Positions 43,180 to 51,585 of a stretch of DNA of 64,000 bases are shown here, one piece after another. How positions within the stretch are numbered: position 1 is the stretch's first letter; every line of letters starts with the position of its first letter. The notes under the pieces are model-generated. The model searched no databases. It saw nothing but the letters and a program-made list of their open reading frames with translations, and was not told the origin of the DNA. This DNA is from Mycobacterium sp. E3251. GTDB taxonomy: Bacteria > Actinomycetota > Actinomycetes > Mycobacteriales > Mycobacteriaceae. The position numbers and the translations under genes were made by a program. The stretch lies in the NCBI RefSeq assembly GCF_001666835.1, contig NZ_LZJF01000057.1, forward strand, positions 1 through 64,000, read 5' to 3'.

Positions 43180-44142
43180 CTAGCGGGCGTGGTTGTGCAG
43201 CCGGCGCGGGTCGATGCCCGAGCGCCGCCACGCGCTGGCCGCCCACGGGGTATAGATCACCCCGACCGGCAGCCGGTTGATCAGCGGGTTGAGGGCGCGC
43301 ATTACGGCGGCGAACCGCTGAAACCGCTTCTCCTTCTTCGCATTCCACTCCAGCTGGCAGACCTCGCGCATCTGCGGCGGCATGGTCCCGACCAACACCA
43401 GTCGGGTGTAGGCGTTGAGCGGCGCGGACAACACCTTCCAGACGGGTCGCGGGATCCAGCGCGGGCCCGGGATCCCCTTCCTGATGTAGCCGGTGCCGTA
43501 CAAGACGGTCTTATGCGGGACGAACCGCTCGAGCATCTCGTCCCAGTAGGCGAGGAACTCGTCGTAGGTCTGCGGCTGGCCGCGGTCGCTGACGCCGTAG
43601 AGGCCGTACCACACCTTGCCCTCGTTGAAGATCTGCTCCTTCTCCGCGAAGGACAGCCGGCGGATGAACGTATCGGCGTTGTAGATGACCTGGTCGACGA
43701 AGCTGGCGTGCGCCCAGTAGAAGAGCTCCGGATTCAGCGCGTGATACCGCGAGCCGTCACTGATGGTGCCCTTGATCGTCTTGTGGAAGTCCCGGACCTT
43801 GCGGCCCCACTCGCGCGGTTCGTCGGAGTAGACGGTCTTCATCAGCGGTGGCGCGGTCCGCTTGGCCCGCCCCAAGGTGTCGCTGAAGACCACCGAGTGG
43901 TCGAGCACGCCCTGGGCCAGTTGCTCGATGCAGTTCTCGACCCCGGCGGTGCGCTGGAACCCGAAGAACTGGGTGCGGTTGTCCCCGTAGAACTTCCAGA
44001 TCAGCGACTCGGGCCCCAGCCGCGTCAGGCCGTCGGCCTCGCCGACCGGCCCGTCGACCGGCATGGGCAACGCTTCCCGAACGCCGGTGTCGAATCGGGA
44101 TCCGACGGTCGCGGCGGCCAGTTCGTCGTCGTGGGCCGTCAT
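43180..44142 (-). CDS. MpaB-type oxygenase (DUF2236)
   Basis: A 320-residue protein of the DUF2236/MpaB family, heme-type oxygenases related to rubber oxygenase Lcp. Landmarks are WKFYGDNRTQFFGF, AKRTAPPLMKTVY, GSRYHALNPELFYWAHASF (conserved His positions) and the late WRRSGIDPRRLHNHAR. GGGGAGGGGAGC directly upstream fixes ATG 44142; the frame to 44670 runs into the divergent TetR gene. A TetR-type gene with a perfect operator faces it, so it is probably ligand-induced. The substrate is unknown. Confidence 0.8.
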   Translation of the reverse strand: MTAHDDELAAATVGSRFDTGVREALPMPVDGPVGEADGLTRLGPESLIWKFYGDNRTQFFGFQRTAGVENCIEQLAQGVLDHSVVFSDTLGRAKRTAPPLMKTVYSDEPREWGRKVRDFHKTIKGTISDGSRYHALNPELFYWAHASFVDQVIYNADTFIRRLSFAEKEQIFNEGKVWYGLYGVSDRGQPQTYDEFLAYWDEMLERFVPHKTVLYGTGYIRKGIPGPRWIPRPVWKVLSAPLNAYTRLVLVGTMPPQMREVCQLEWNAKKEKRFQRFAAVMRALNPLINRLPVGVIYTPWAASAWRRSGIDPRRLHNHAR

Positions 44143-44178
44143 GCTCCCCTCCCCGCTACAGACGTCCTTGCGAATCAA

Positions 44179-44204
44179 TGACACAAACTCGTATCTTTGT
44201 GTCA
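44179..44204. promoter_or_regulatory. TetR-type operator between MpaB and tetR
   Basis: TGACACAAA and TTTGTGTCA are exact 9-bp complements around an 8-base centre, midway in the 105-base divergent region. The size and position are typical for autoregulated TetR repressors. Confidence 0.6.
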
Positions 44205-44247
44205 GCCTAGCAACCGCGCGGCCAGATTGCAGTGGGGGTCGTGATCC

Positions 44248-44847
44248 ATGCCGAACCACAGCCTTGGCGGCAATCTCGCAGCGGATTCGCTCACCGACCT
44301 GGACCGCACCATCCTGGACACCGCGCGCGCCGTGTTCGAGACCTACGGTGTGCGCCGGGCCAACATCGAGGACATCGCCGCGCGCGCCCGCGTCAGCCGC
44401 AGCACCGTCTACCGGCGCTTCCCCACCAAGGACGACCTGTTCGGGCATGTGGTGCGCCGTGAGGCCGAGTCGTTTTTCACCACACTGGACCGGGCCACCG
44501 CGGGCTGCGATCCGCAGCAGGCCGTGATCGAGGCGTTCGCGCTCGGCGTGCGCCTGGTCCACGATTCCCCGCTGTACTCCCGGATCGTGGACAGCGAACC
44601 GGAGTTGTTGGGGATGTTCTCCCGCTCGAATGCCTTCCCCATCGGTCAGTTCGCCGACGGGATCGCGCACACCCTCCGCCGGTGCGGTGCCGACATCCCC
44701 GAACGCGACCTGATCAACATCGCCGACATCCTGCTTCGCGTCGCCCTGGGCATCATCGTGTTTCCCACCGACCGGCTCGACACGTCGGATCCCGCGGCCG
44801 TCCGCGAGTACGCCGCCCGCTATCTGGTGCCGATCATCCGCGGTTGA
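44248..44847 (+). CDS. TetR-family repressor
   Basis: A 199-residue TetR-type regulator. The helix-turn-helix (about 30-65) reads IEDIAARARVSRSTVYRRFP, followed by TKDDLFGHVVRRE. The C-terminal ligand domain is all-helical. It starts at ATG 44248 (MPNHSLGG). Its divergent partner is the MpaB oxygenase and the perfect inverted repeat between them is the expected site. The ligand is likely a substrate or product of that oxygenase. Confidence 0.85.
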   Translation: MPNHSLGGNLAADSLTDLDRTILDTARAVFETYGVRRANIEDIAARARVSRSTVYRRFPTKDDLFGHVVRREAESFFTTLDRATAGCDPQQAVIEAFALGVRLVHDSPLYSRIVDSEPELLGMFSRSNAFPIGQFADGIAHTLRRCGADIPERDLINIADILLRVALGIIVFPTDRLDTSDPAAVREYAARYLVPIIRG

Positions 44848-44875
44848 GCCGTTCCGGCTTGTCGGTGACCTGCAC

Positions 44876-44881
44876 TAGCCT
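44876..44881 (+). promoter_or_regulatory. -10 element for a leaderless GTG start
   Basis: TAGCCT fits TANNNT and ends 6 bases before GTG 44888. Confidence 0.5.
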
Positions 44882-44887
44882 GAATGC

Positions 44888-46264
44888 GTGGCTGGGAGTT
44901 CTGCGGCTCCGCGGACCCGGTACGCCAGTTGCGGCGAGATCGACATCGCCTATCAGGTCTTCGGCGATGGCCCGATCGACCTGCTCGTGCTGCCGGGCCC
45001 GTTAATCCCCATCGACTGCGTCGACCTCGAGCCGTCGATGTACCGCTTTCATCGCCGGCTCGCATCGTTCTGCCGGGTGATCCGGTTCGACCAGCGCGGC
45101 ATCGGCCTGTCCTCGCGGGTGCCGTCGCTTGACATGCTCGGCCCGGAGTCCTGGGCGCAGGACGCCATCGCGGTCATGAACGCGGTGGGATGCGAGCGTG
45201 CGACCGTCTTCGCCCCGGGTTTCACCTCGTTGGCCGGTGTCGTTCTCGCGGCCGACCATGCCGACCGGGTGAACAGCCTCGTCATTGCCAACGGCGCGGC
45301 CCGCACCCTGCGGGGTCCCGACTACCCCATCGGCAGTGACCTCGACGACGCCGATCGCTTCACGACGGTCGGGATGGAGCCGGACGCCGTCGAGCAGGGC
45401 TTCGACATGCTGGGCATCATCGCTCCCTCCGCTGCGAACAACGATGCGTTCCGTGCGTGGTGGGACATGGCCGGCAACCGGGCCGCGTCGCCCAGCATGG
45501 CCCGCGCGTTCATCAACAAGGTCAGGGAGGGCGACGTCCGCGACCGGCTTCCCCGCGTCGCCGTGCCCACCCTGATCCTGCATCGCGACAACCCCGGCTT
45601 CAGTCCCATCGGGCACGCGCACTACCTCGCCGAGCACATCCCCGGGGCGCGCCTCGTCGAGTGCCCGGGCGAGGACACCTTGTACTGGGTCGGCGACACC
45701 GCGCCCCTGCTCGACGAGATCGAGGAGTTCATCACCGGCGTGCGCGGCGGCTCCGACGCCGAGCGCCTGCTCACCACGATCGTGTTCACCGACATCGTCG
45801 GCTCCACCGAGCGCGCCGCACTGCTCGGCGATCACCGCTGGCGCGATCTGCTGGACAACCACGACACCCTGGTGCGCCACGAGCTGCAGCGGTTCGCCGG
45901 GCGCGAAGTCAACACGGCCGGCGACGGATTCGTCGCCACATTCAGCAGCCCGAGCGCCGCGATCGCCTGCGCCGACGCCATCGTCGACGCGGTCCGCGTG
46001 CTGGGCATCGAGGTGCGGGTGGGCATTCACGCGGGCGAAGTGGAGGTGCGCGGCAACGACGTCGCCGGTATGGCCGTGCACATCGGCGCGCGGGTGGCGG
46101 CACTCGCCGGCGCCAGCGAAGTGCTGGTGTCCTCGACGTTGCGCGACATCGTCACCGGGTCGCGACACCGCTTCGGCGACCGCGGCGAGACCGCGCTCAA
46201 GGGCGTGCCGGGCCAGTGGCGGCTGTACTCCCTGGTGCGCGAGCACGCGATCGTCCGGCGGTGA
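44888..46264 (+). CDS. alpha/beta-hydrolase fused to class III adenylate cyclase (LipJ/Rv1900c-like)
   Basis: A 458-residue two-domain protein. An alpha/beta-hydrolase domain (about 10-280, [20 protein letters not shown]) has lost the usual G-x-S-x-G nucleophile motif, reading GFT. The class III cyclase domain (about 290-458) has metal aspartates in VFTDIVGST and NTAGDGF. Asn342 takes the place of the usual adenine-selecting Lys, and a His occupies the usual transition-state Asn position in AVHIGARV. From memory the same Asn occurs in Rv1900c (LipJ), with the same domain order and size. It is probably a cAMP-forming enzyme with relaxed substrate choice, and the CRP-type site at 5188 shows cAMP signalling is relevant. 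Confidence 0.82.
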   Translation: MAGSSAAPRTRYASCGEIDIAYQVFGDGPIDLLVLPGPLIPIDCVDLEPSMYRFHRRLASFCRVIRFDQRGIGLSSRVPSLDMLGPESWAQDAIAVMNAVGCERATVFAPGFTSLAGVVLAADHADRVNSLVIANGAARTLRGPDYPIGSDLDDADRFTTVGMEPDAVEQGFDMLGIIAPSAANNDAFRAWWDMAGNRAASPSMARAFINKVREGDVRDRLPRVAVPTLILHRDNPGFSPIGHAHYLAEHIPGARLVECPGEDTLYWVGDTAPLLDEIEEFITGVRGGSDAERLLTTIVFTDIVGSTERAALLGDHRWRDLLDNHDTLVRHELQRFAGREVNTAGDGFVATFSSPSAAIACADAIVDAVRVLGIEVRVGIHAGEVEVRGNDVAGMAVHIGARVAALAGASEVLVSSTLRDIVTGSRHRFGDRGETALKGVPGQWRLYSLVREHAIVRR

Positions 46265-46342
46265 GCAGGCGCGGCTCGGCGTAGGCTGGCCCCTGATCCG
46301 AGTTCTGGCGCACAGCTTGGTTTTTCACTCGAAGGAGTACGC

Positions 46343-47089
46343 ATGACTGACGTGCATGTCTCATTGCCTCCCGCGCTGCGGCGAGCGCTGGATCTGCTCG
46401 CCGATCCGCCGGCGGATCCCGACGTGAGCAAGGGTTACCTCGATCTGCTCGGCAGCGGAGCCGACGAGGGCGACCGCGTCGCGAAAAACACCGGACCGAT
46501 CCAGGCCGCGTGGGCGTCACCGATCGGGTCGATGCTCTACGACAACGCCCAGGCCCTGTCGCGGCGGCTGATCGCCGCGTGGCAGACGCCCCTCGAGTGG
46601 TTGAACATTCCGCCGGGCGGCATCGCGCTGGACGTCGGCTCGGGCCCGGGCAACGTCACCGCCTCCCTGGCGCGCGCGGCCGGTCCGGACGGGTTGGCCC
46701 TGGGGATCGACATCTCCGAGGCCATGCTCGCCCGCGCCGTCCGCAACGAAGCGGGGCCGCAGGTCGGCTTCATCAAGGCTGACGCGCAACGACTTCCGCT
46801 GCGCGACGACACGGTTGACGTCGTCATCTCGACGGCCGTGTTGCAGCTGGTTCCGAATCCGGCGGCGGCCCTCGGCGAGATGGCGCGGGTGCTGCGACCG
46901 GGCGGGAGGCTCGCCGTCATGGTCCCCACCGTCGGCCCGGCCGCCCGGCTCTTCCAGAGGCTGCCGAACGTGGGGGCGCATGTCTTCGACGACGACGAGA
47001 TCGCCGACATCCTGGAAGACCACGGGTTCCTCAGCGTGCGGGTGAAGAACCTCGGCACGGTGCAGTGGGTCCGCGGCAAGAACGGCTGA
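46343..47089 (+). CDS. class I SAM-dependent methyltransferase
   Basis: A 248-residue methyltransferase with motif I LDVGSGPGNVTASLA (about 95-110), the acidic GIDISE strand, KADAQRLPL and the VLRPGGRLAVMVP strand. A 75-residue N-terminal helical part precedes the fold, as in UbiE/MenG-like and small-molecule enzymes. GAAGGAGTACGC before ATG 46343 is a good ribosome site. TAGGCT near 46281 may be the -10. The substrate is unknown. Confidence 0.8.
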   Translation: MTDVHVSLPPALRRALDLLADPPADPDVSKGYLDLLGSGADEGDRVAKNTGPIQAAWASPIGSMLYDNAQALSRRLIAAWQTPLEWLNIPPGGIALDVGSGPGNVTASLARAAGPDGLALGIDISEAMLARAVRNEAGPQVGFIKADAQRLPLRDDTVDVVISTAVLQLVPNPAAALGEMARVLRPGGRLAVMVPTVGPAARLFQRLPNVGAHVFDDDEIADILEDHGFLSVRVKNLGTVQWVRGKNG

Positions 47090-47107
47090 GTCCGGCGCGC
47101 TTCGGCC

Positions 47108-47566
47108 TTAGGAGGGCGTCTGCGCGACCACCGCGAGCCGGTCCATGGACTCGCGCAACATGTCCGGTGTCGTCGCGCGGGCGCGCTCGAGGCGGGTGGC
47201 GTCGGTCAGCGCCGTCCAGTCGTAGGTGTGCGTCACCGTGGTGAGTTCGGCGTTCACCGGGCTGAGCTCCCAGCGCCAGAGGTGACCGGGCGGCTGTCTC
47301 CTGGGTTCGGCTGGGCACCAGGCGATTTTGCTGCCCTCGACGAATTCGACGACGTGGTTCTCCCGCACGGCGCCGTTCGTCAGCGTCGTCTTGAACACGT
47401 CACCGACCGCACGCACCCGCTGCCCCGGAGCGGACGAGGCGAGGTTGTCGTTGCCGTCCCAGCTGGGGTGGCGGGAGGGATCGGCGATCAGCTCGAAAAT
47501 CCGCGCGGCGTTGGCCGCGATGACGCGCGTGGCGCTCACGATGCGTTCTGCTTCCGTGTCGGACAT
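47108..47566 (-). CDS. SRPBCC-fold protein
   Basis: A 152-residue SRPBCC protein (ERIVSATRVIAANAARIFEL start, PSRHPSWDGNDNL, HTYDWTALTDATRLERAR) of the polyketide-cyclase/dehydrase group often annotated as dimethyladenosine-like or toxin-antitoxin-type in databases. No enzymatic residues are evident. ATG 47566 (MSDTEAER) is used; the frame to 48058 passes through non-coding DNA and the SDR. Two GACCTTCGGCCG repeats lie 48-81 bases upstream. Confidence 0.7.
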   Translation of the reverse strand: MSDTEAERIVSATRVIAANAARIFELIADPSRHPSWDGNDNLASSAPGQRVRAVGDVFKTTLTNGAVRENHVVEFVEGSKIAWCPAEPRRQPPGHLWRWELSPVNAELTTVTHTYDWTALTDATRLERARATTPDMLRESMDRLAVVAQTPS

Positions 47567-47613
47567 ATCGCTATCCAAACACGCGGACGGTCGGCGGGGC
47601 ACGGTGTGAATGT

Positions 47614-47647
47614 GACCTTCGGCCGAAGCATCGGGGACCTTCGGCCG
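47614..47647. repeat. two 12-bp direct repeats, DosR-like
   Basis: GACCTTCGGCCG occurs at 47614-47625 and 47636-47647, 22 bases apart, or about two helical turns. The second copy reads GGGGACCTTCGGCC, which is close to the DosR box pattern (GGGAC...GNCC). They lie upstream of the leftward SRPBCC gene. Confidence 0.4.
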
Positions 47648-47780
47648 TCGAAGCGCCGGCCCGGGGATGCGACCGTGGTGATGCCGGGACAACCCGGTGG
47701 TCTGCCCGAAGTGCAGCAAGCCCATTTTTGGGCGAGGCCATCCGCAAGGGCCTGCTTGACCCACCGTCGCAGGACGGGGA

Positions 47781-47796
47781 TCTGCCTTCGGGCAGA
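47781..47796 (-). terminator. 6-bp hairpin after the SDR stop
   Basis: TCTGCC and GGCAGA pair around TTCG, ten bases past the SDR stop at 47806. There is no T-run, as is common for mycobacterial terminators. A second small hairpin (GCCCA-TTTT-TGGGC) lies farther on, near 47720-47740. Confidence 0.4.
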
Positions 47797-47805
47797 CCTT
47801 CATGC

Positions 47806-48501
47806 TCACGGCATCCGGGGCAGCGCGTCGACCGGTCCCGATAGCGCCGCCTTGACGTAGCGGGTGTCGTCGTCGGCCAGCACTTCGGTGTCGTCGTTTT
47901 CGATGCCGTCGACGATCGCGCGCGCCACCTGGCGCGGGTCGTTCTTGGGGGCGGTGAAGCCCGCGGTCATGTCGGTGTCGGTGAAGCTGAGGTGCGCGGC
48001 GACGACCAGGGTGCCCTGCTTCTCGAGTTCTATCCGCAACGAATTCGTCGTCGACCACAACGCCGCCTTGGAGTCTCCGTACCCACCGGAGCCGGGCATC
48101 CAGGACAAGATCGAGGCTATGTCGACGAGGGCCCCGCCACCGTTGGCCGCCAGGATGGGCGCGAACGCCTTGGCGACGCGGAGCGCGCCGAAGTAATTCG
48201 TCTCGAACACCGCGCGCACTTCCTCGATGTCGCTGTCGAGCAGCGTCCGCGCGCCGAGGACACCCGCGTTGTTGATCACGATGCCGGCATCCGGAGCCGA
48301 AACGGCCAGGGCCGCAACCGACTCCGGCTTGGTGACGTCCAACTCGACACCGACCACCCGCGGATCCGTACTCGGTTTGGGCGTCCGCGCCGTGGCGTAC
48401 ACCTTGGCAGCGCCGCGTTGCAACAACTCGTCCACGATGGCCTTGCCGAGCCCGCGCTGTCCGCCGGTGACGACGACCGTCGACCCCTTGATGTTGACCA
48501 T
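47806..48501 (-). CDS. SDR dehydrogenase
   Basis: A 231-residue SDR with VVTGGQRGLGKAI, INNAG, the catalytic Ser in DIASILSW, YGDSK, and a short C-terminus (EVLADDDTRYVKAAL). AAGGAGTGCGGATC precedes ATG 48501 (MVNIKGSTVV); the longer frame to 48546 lies upstream of that site. It diverges from the CGNR zinc-finger gene and may be its target. The substrate is unknown. Confidence 0.8.
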   Translation of the reverse strand: MVNIKGSTVVVTGGQRGLGKAIVDELLQRGAAKVYATARTPKPSTDPRVVGVELDVTKPESVAALAVSAPDAGIVINNAGVLGARTLLDSDIEEVRAVFETNYFGALRVAKAFAPILAANGGGALVDIASILSWMPGSGGYGDSKAALWSTTNSLRIELEKQGTLVVAAHLSFTDTDMTAGFTAPKNDPRQVARAIVDGIENDDTEVLADDDTRYVKAALSGPVDALPRMP

Positions 48502-48573
48502 GATCCGCACTCCTTGACGTAGCTGTATCGATTTTGATTCTGTCACCGTCGTGCCGGCGACGACATAGTCAAG

Positions 48574-48579
48574 TATTCT
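48574..48579 (+). promoter_or_regulatory. -10 element for a leaderless transcript
   Basis: TATTCT fits TANNNT and ends 6 bases before ATG 48586. Confidence 0.55.
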
Positions 48580-48585
48580 TTACCT

Positions 48586-49191
48586 ATGTCTATTCCATGG
48601 CCTGCGTCACAGCGCTACGGCATCATCATCCCGGCACCGGGAGGCCTGGGCCTGGTTCAGGACTTCCTCAACACGAGGGGCATCGACGGGTACGGACCGG
48701 ACCTGCTCGCCGACCCCGCGCTCGCCGGCGAATGGGTAGCGGACGCGGTGCACGCCTGGTCGGCCGCCCGCGGGATGGACGCGCCGGTGCCCACGTTCGA
48801 CGACGCGGACCTGGCCAAGCTGCGCGCCTTACGGGCCAGGATCGATTCCCTGGTCGTCGGCGAGGCACCCGGTGGACGAAGTGCCGTCCCCGCAGCCCTC
48901 GTGGTCACCGATGCCGGTGAGGTGCGGTTGGAGCCCAGCGGCACGGGCTGGCGCTGGCTCGCCTCGGCGCTGTGGGCCGAGATTCTGCTCAGTCAGCAGG
49001 ACGACACCTGGCGGCGCATCAAGCAGTGCCATAACCCGCGCTGCGGGTCGACGTTCTACGACCGCTCCAAAAACAACAGCGGGGTATGGCACGACGTCAA
49101 AACGTGCGGCAACGCCGCCAACCTGCGCGCGTCCCGGGCCCGCCGACGCGAACGCGAGCGCGTGACCGGCTCAGCGGTTTCGCCACAGTAG
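48586..49191 (+). CDS. CGNR-type zinc-finger regulator, variant CGNA
   Basis: A 201-residue ABATE/CGNR protein. The N-terminal helical ABATE domain (about 15-140) contains LVQDFLNTRG. The C-terminal zinc-binding region reads KQCHNPRCGSTFYDRSKNN, then VKTCGNAANLRASRARRRE. The hallmark Arg of CGNR is Ala here, although all zinc ligands and the basic tail remain. These proteins are putative transcription factors. It diverges from the SDR at 47806, with a GTCGT/ACGAC repeat (48548-48564) between them. Its 3' end overlaps the convergent methyltransferase by 21 bases. Confidence 0.78.
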   Translation: MSIPWPASQRYGIIIPAPGGLGLVQDFLNTRGIDGYGPDLLADPALAGEWVADAVHAWSAARGMDAPVPTFDDADLAKLRALRARIDSLVVGEAPGGRSAVPAALVVTDAGEVRLEPSGTGWRWLASALWAEILLSQQDDTWRRIKQCHNPRCGSTFYDRSKNNSGVWHDVKTCGNAANLRASRARRRERERVTGSAVSPQ

Positions 49192-49848
49192 GCGGTACCG
49201 GTAGTACAGGCCTCGCCGAATGAGCGCTCCCGGCAGCACGTCCGCGGTTACCCGACGGATCTCGTGCAAACTTTCCCGGGGATCGGCCACGGCAACGCCG
49301 ATGCCGCGCGTCTCCCGATGCAGTAACGACCCGACGCGCGCCGCCGGTGTGCACAGGGCGGACCATGCCCAGTCGCCGACGGTCTTGTTGGCCGACAAAC
49401 CGACGACGGCGAGCTCTCCTGCCGGCCTGAGCATTTCGCGCGCCTTGCACAGCGTCTCACGCAGCGGCAGGTGATGCAGGCTCGCCACGAAGGTGATGAG
49501 GTCAAACGAATGTGGTTGAGCCTCAAAGGCTTCGAATCGAGCGCGCCGCACCGACACGTTGGTTGCGGACTGCAGTCGATCCTTGGCCCGACGGATCGCG
49601 GATGGGTCGGCATCGATGCCGACGACGCTGCGCGACACCGAGGCCAGCCGCTCGGCCAGCAGCCCCTCACCGCACCCCACATCCAGGACATCGCCGGCGT
49701 GGCGCGCCGCGAGTTGGACCAGCCAGCCGTGATACGCGCTGTTGTGGTTCCAGTAATTGGGCGCCGTCAGCAGCGCTCGACGCCCCTCTGCATAAGCGTC
49801 ACGTTGGTGCGTGTTCGGGGTGGCGCGCTTCTGCGCACCGCCTGCCAC
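49171..49848 (-). CDS. class I SAM-dependent methyltransferase
   Basis: A 225-residue methyltransferase: VLDVGCGEGLLAERLA (about 53-68), VVGIDADPSAI, FVASLHHLPLRET and LRPAGELAVVGLS. The C-terminal basic segment (RRGLYYRYRLLWRNR) may touch membranes or nucleic acid. It starts at 49848 (MAGGAQKRATPN). It converges on the CGNR gene with a 21-base overlap. The substrate is unknown. Confidence 0.78.
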   Translation of the reverse strand: MAGGAQKRATPNTHQRDAYAEGRRALLTAPNYWNHNSAYHGWLVQLAARHAGDVLDVGCGEGLLAERLASVSRSVVGIDADPSAIRRAKDRLQSATNVSVRRARFEAFEAQPHSFDLITFVASLHHLPLRETLCKAREMLRPAGELAVVGLSANKTVGDWAWSALCTPAARVGSLLHRETRGIGVAVADPRESLHEIRRVTADVLPGALIRRGLYYRYRLLWRNR

Positions 49849-50075
49849 GCGTCGCAGGCCCGCGCCTTGATGGGCGTCACCATGTCGAAGTTGGCAGGGC
49901 TCTGGCTGATCCAGGACGGCAGTGTTGCCACGGTTTCGATCCTTCGTCTGTTCGGCCTGTGCGCCGAATCATTGAATTCCACCGCGCCCGCTTTACGGAT
50001 GCGCCGCGCCGGGGTGAACGCCACGAAAAGCCGCATTGTGGCGCGACCCACACCCGCCGCAGCACCCGCCGTTGG

Positions 50076-50927
50076 TCACACAGTCGGCGGACGTCTGAAC
50101 CGCCGCAAGTAGCCGGGCAACCCGTGCGCCGGCGGCGCTTTCGGCCAATCGTCGGCACGGAAATAGGCGTCGGTGCCGCCGTCGACGAAAATTACGCTCC
50201 CGCAGAGAAATTCGGCGGACTCCGACAGCATGAAGCACATCCAGTCGGCCATGTGCCCCGCCTGGCCGAAGCCACCGAGCGGCACCGGGAAGGACCGCAC
50301 GGCCTTGGCCTGCCGCGGATTCGCCAGCTGTTCCTGCAGCAACGGCGTCATGATGGCCCCCGGGGCCAGGACGTTCACGCGCACCCCAGAGCCCGCCCAT
50401 TCCGGCAGCACCGCGTGCCGTCGCACCCAGCGGCTGACGGCGATCTTCGACGCCGCATACATCATCGTCGAGGCCGCCGGACCGAACGGGCGCACCGACC
50501 GCAGCGCCTTGTCGGCGTCATCGGCGAGCAGCGCCTTCACCGTCCGGCGCGGCACGAGCGGCACCGTCGTCGACGAATTGCTCCCCACGACGACCACTTT
50601 CGCGCTTTCGGCCGCCGCCAGCGCCCGCCGCCAGGCGACGAGCGGTTCGACGACGCCGAAGTAATTGACCTGGCCGATCTGGCGCAGGCGCTCTCGACCT
50701 GGGCTGGGCCCGAGGCCCGCGGCCAGCACCGCACCGTCGAGTTTGCCGTCCGCGGCCGCCAGCACGCCGTCGGCGGCCTGTTTGCGACCGTGCGGCGTGG
50801 ACAGGTCGGCGACGATATCGGCGTCCCTGATGTCGACGCCGATCACGGTGTGCCCATCGGCCTTGAGCCGCCGCGCGGTCTCGTGGCCCATTCCGGAAGC
50901 CGATCCGGTGACCGCATAAGTGCCCAT
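50076..50927 (-). CDS. SDR dehydrogenase (atypical, 3-alpha-HSD-like)
   Basis: A 283-residue SDR of the short N-terminal type (MGTYAVTGSASGMGHETA, GVDIRDADIVADLSTPHGR) typical of 3-alpha-hydroxysteroid dehydrogenase/carbonyl reductase-like members. The active site holds Ser in VVGSNSST and the YAASK motif after a long insertion (about 115-155). The C-terminal GSVIFVDGGTDAYFR is conserved. The 227 bases between this gene and the methyltransferase hold no convincing gene. A steroid or cyclic alcohol substrate is suggested by the subgroup. Confidence 0.8.
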   Translation of the reverse strand: MGTYAVTGSASGMGHETARRLKADGHTVIGVDIRDADIVADLSTPHGRKQAADGVLAAADGKLDGAVLAAGLGPSPGRERLRQIGQVNYFGVVEPLVAWRRALAAAESAKVVVVGSNSSTTVPLVPRRTVKALLADDADKALRSVRPFGPAASTMMYAASKIAVSRWVRRHAVLPEWAGSGVRVNVLAPGAIMTPLLQEQLANPRQAKAVRSFPVPLGGFGQAGHMADWMCFMLSESAEFLCGSVIFVDGGTDAYFRADDWPKAPPAHGLPGYLRRFRRPPTV

Positions 50928-50956
50928 CGCTCCGTTCTTACCAGCCGCCGTCCTGT

Positions 50957-50962
50957 TAGGTT
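50957..50962 (+). promoter_or_regulatory. -10 element for a leaderless transcript
   Basis: TAGGTT fits TANNNT and ends 6 bases before ATG 50969. Confidence 0.5.
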
Positions 50963-50968
50963 GCCGGG

Positions 50969-51583
50969 ATGCATGACCAAACGCCCTGTATCGACCTCGG
51001 CCGGCTCGAGTCCGTCTACGCGCCGCTGGCCACGTCGATCCGCCGGCTCATCGACGTCAGCATCCGCACCGAAGCGGAACCCGCGGCGGTGGCCGCGGCC
51101 CAGGCCAAGATCGACGCGGCCGCAGCCGAATTGGGCGAGGCGGCGCAGCCCGGACCCGTCGGCGTGCATTACCTGCCCGACGGCCAGACCGTCGCGTGGG
51201 GCAACGCGGTGGTCGGTGTGCGCAACCCGGTGGCACCGCCGTTGGTGGTCCACCACGAGCCCGACGGCGTGGTTTGGTCGGAATTCACGCTGGGCGCGGC
51301 CTACGAGGGACCGCCCGGCCATGTGCACGGCGGCATCTGCGCGCTGGTGCTCGACCATGTGCTCGGGGCGACCGCGCACCGGCCCGGCCGGCCCGCTTAC
51401 ACCGGGACCCTCACCCTGCGCTACCGGCGCCGAACCGAGCTGGAGCGGCCGCTGCGCGTGCAGGCGCATGTCGAGCGCACCGAGGGCGTCAAGACGTTCG
51501 CCGTTGGTCACCTGGCCGACGAGCACGGCGTCACCGTCGAGGCGGAAGGAATCTTCATCCACCCCAGGCAGCCACCGGCCTGA
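50969..51583 (+). CDS. PaaI-type hotdog thioesterase
   Basis: A 204-residue hotdog-fold acyl-CoA thioesterase. A 60-residue helical N-terminus precedes the hotdog domain, which carries the family loop GPPGHVHGGICALVLDHVLG (about 112-131) and the strand TLTLRYRRRTELERPL. In this family the acidic residue of the central helix is catalytic; here it is the Asp in VLDHV. The leaderless -10 element supports ATG 50969. It diverges from the SDR at 50927 and converges on the DUF2127 gene with 2 bases between stops. Confidence 0.8.
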   Translation: MHDQTPCIDLGRLESVYAPLATSIRRLIDVSIRTEAEPAAVAAAQAKIDAAAAELGEAAQPGPVGVHYLPDGQTVAWGNAVVGVRNPVAPPLVVHHEPDGVVWSEFTLGAAYEGPPGHVHGGICALVLDHVLGATAHRPGRPAYTGTLTLRYRRRTELERPLRVQAHVERTEGVKTFAVGHLADEHGVTVEAEGIFIHPRQPPA

Positions 51584-51585
51584 CG

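Noticed and set aside
44143..44670. Extension of the MpaB gene through tetR
   Set aside because: It is antisense to a clear TetR gene and crosses the operator; ATG 44142 has a strong ribosome site.
47228..47860. Rightward 210-codon frame
   Set aside because: It is antisense to the SRPBCC gene and then crosses repeats and hairpins; it has no recognisable domain.
49767..50051. Leftward 94-codon frame between a methyltransferase and an SDR
   Set aside because: There is no convincing ribosome site or domain, and it overlaps the methyltransferase start; it may be a relic but cannot be supported.
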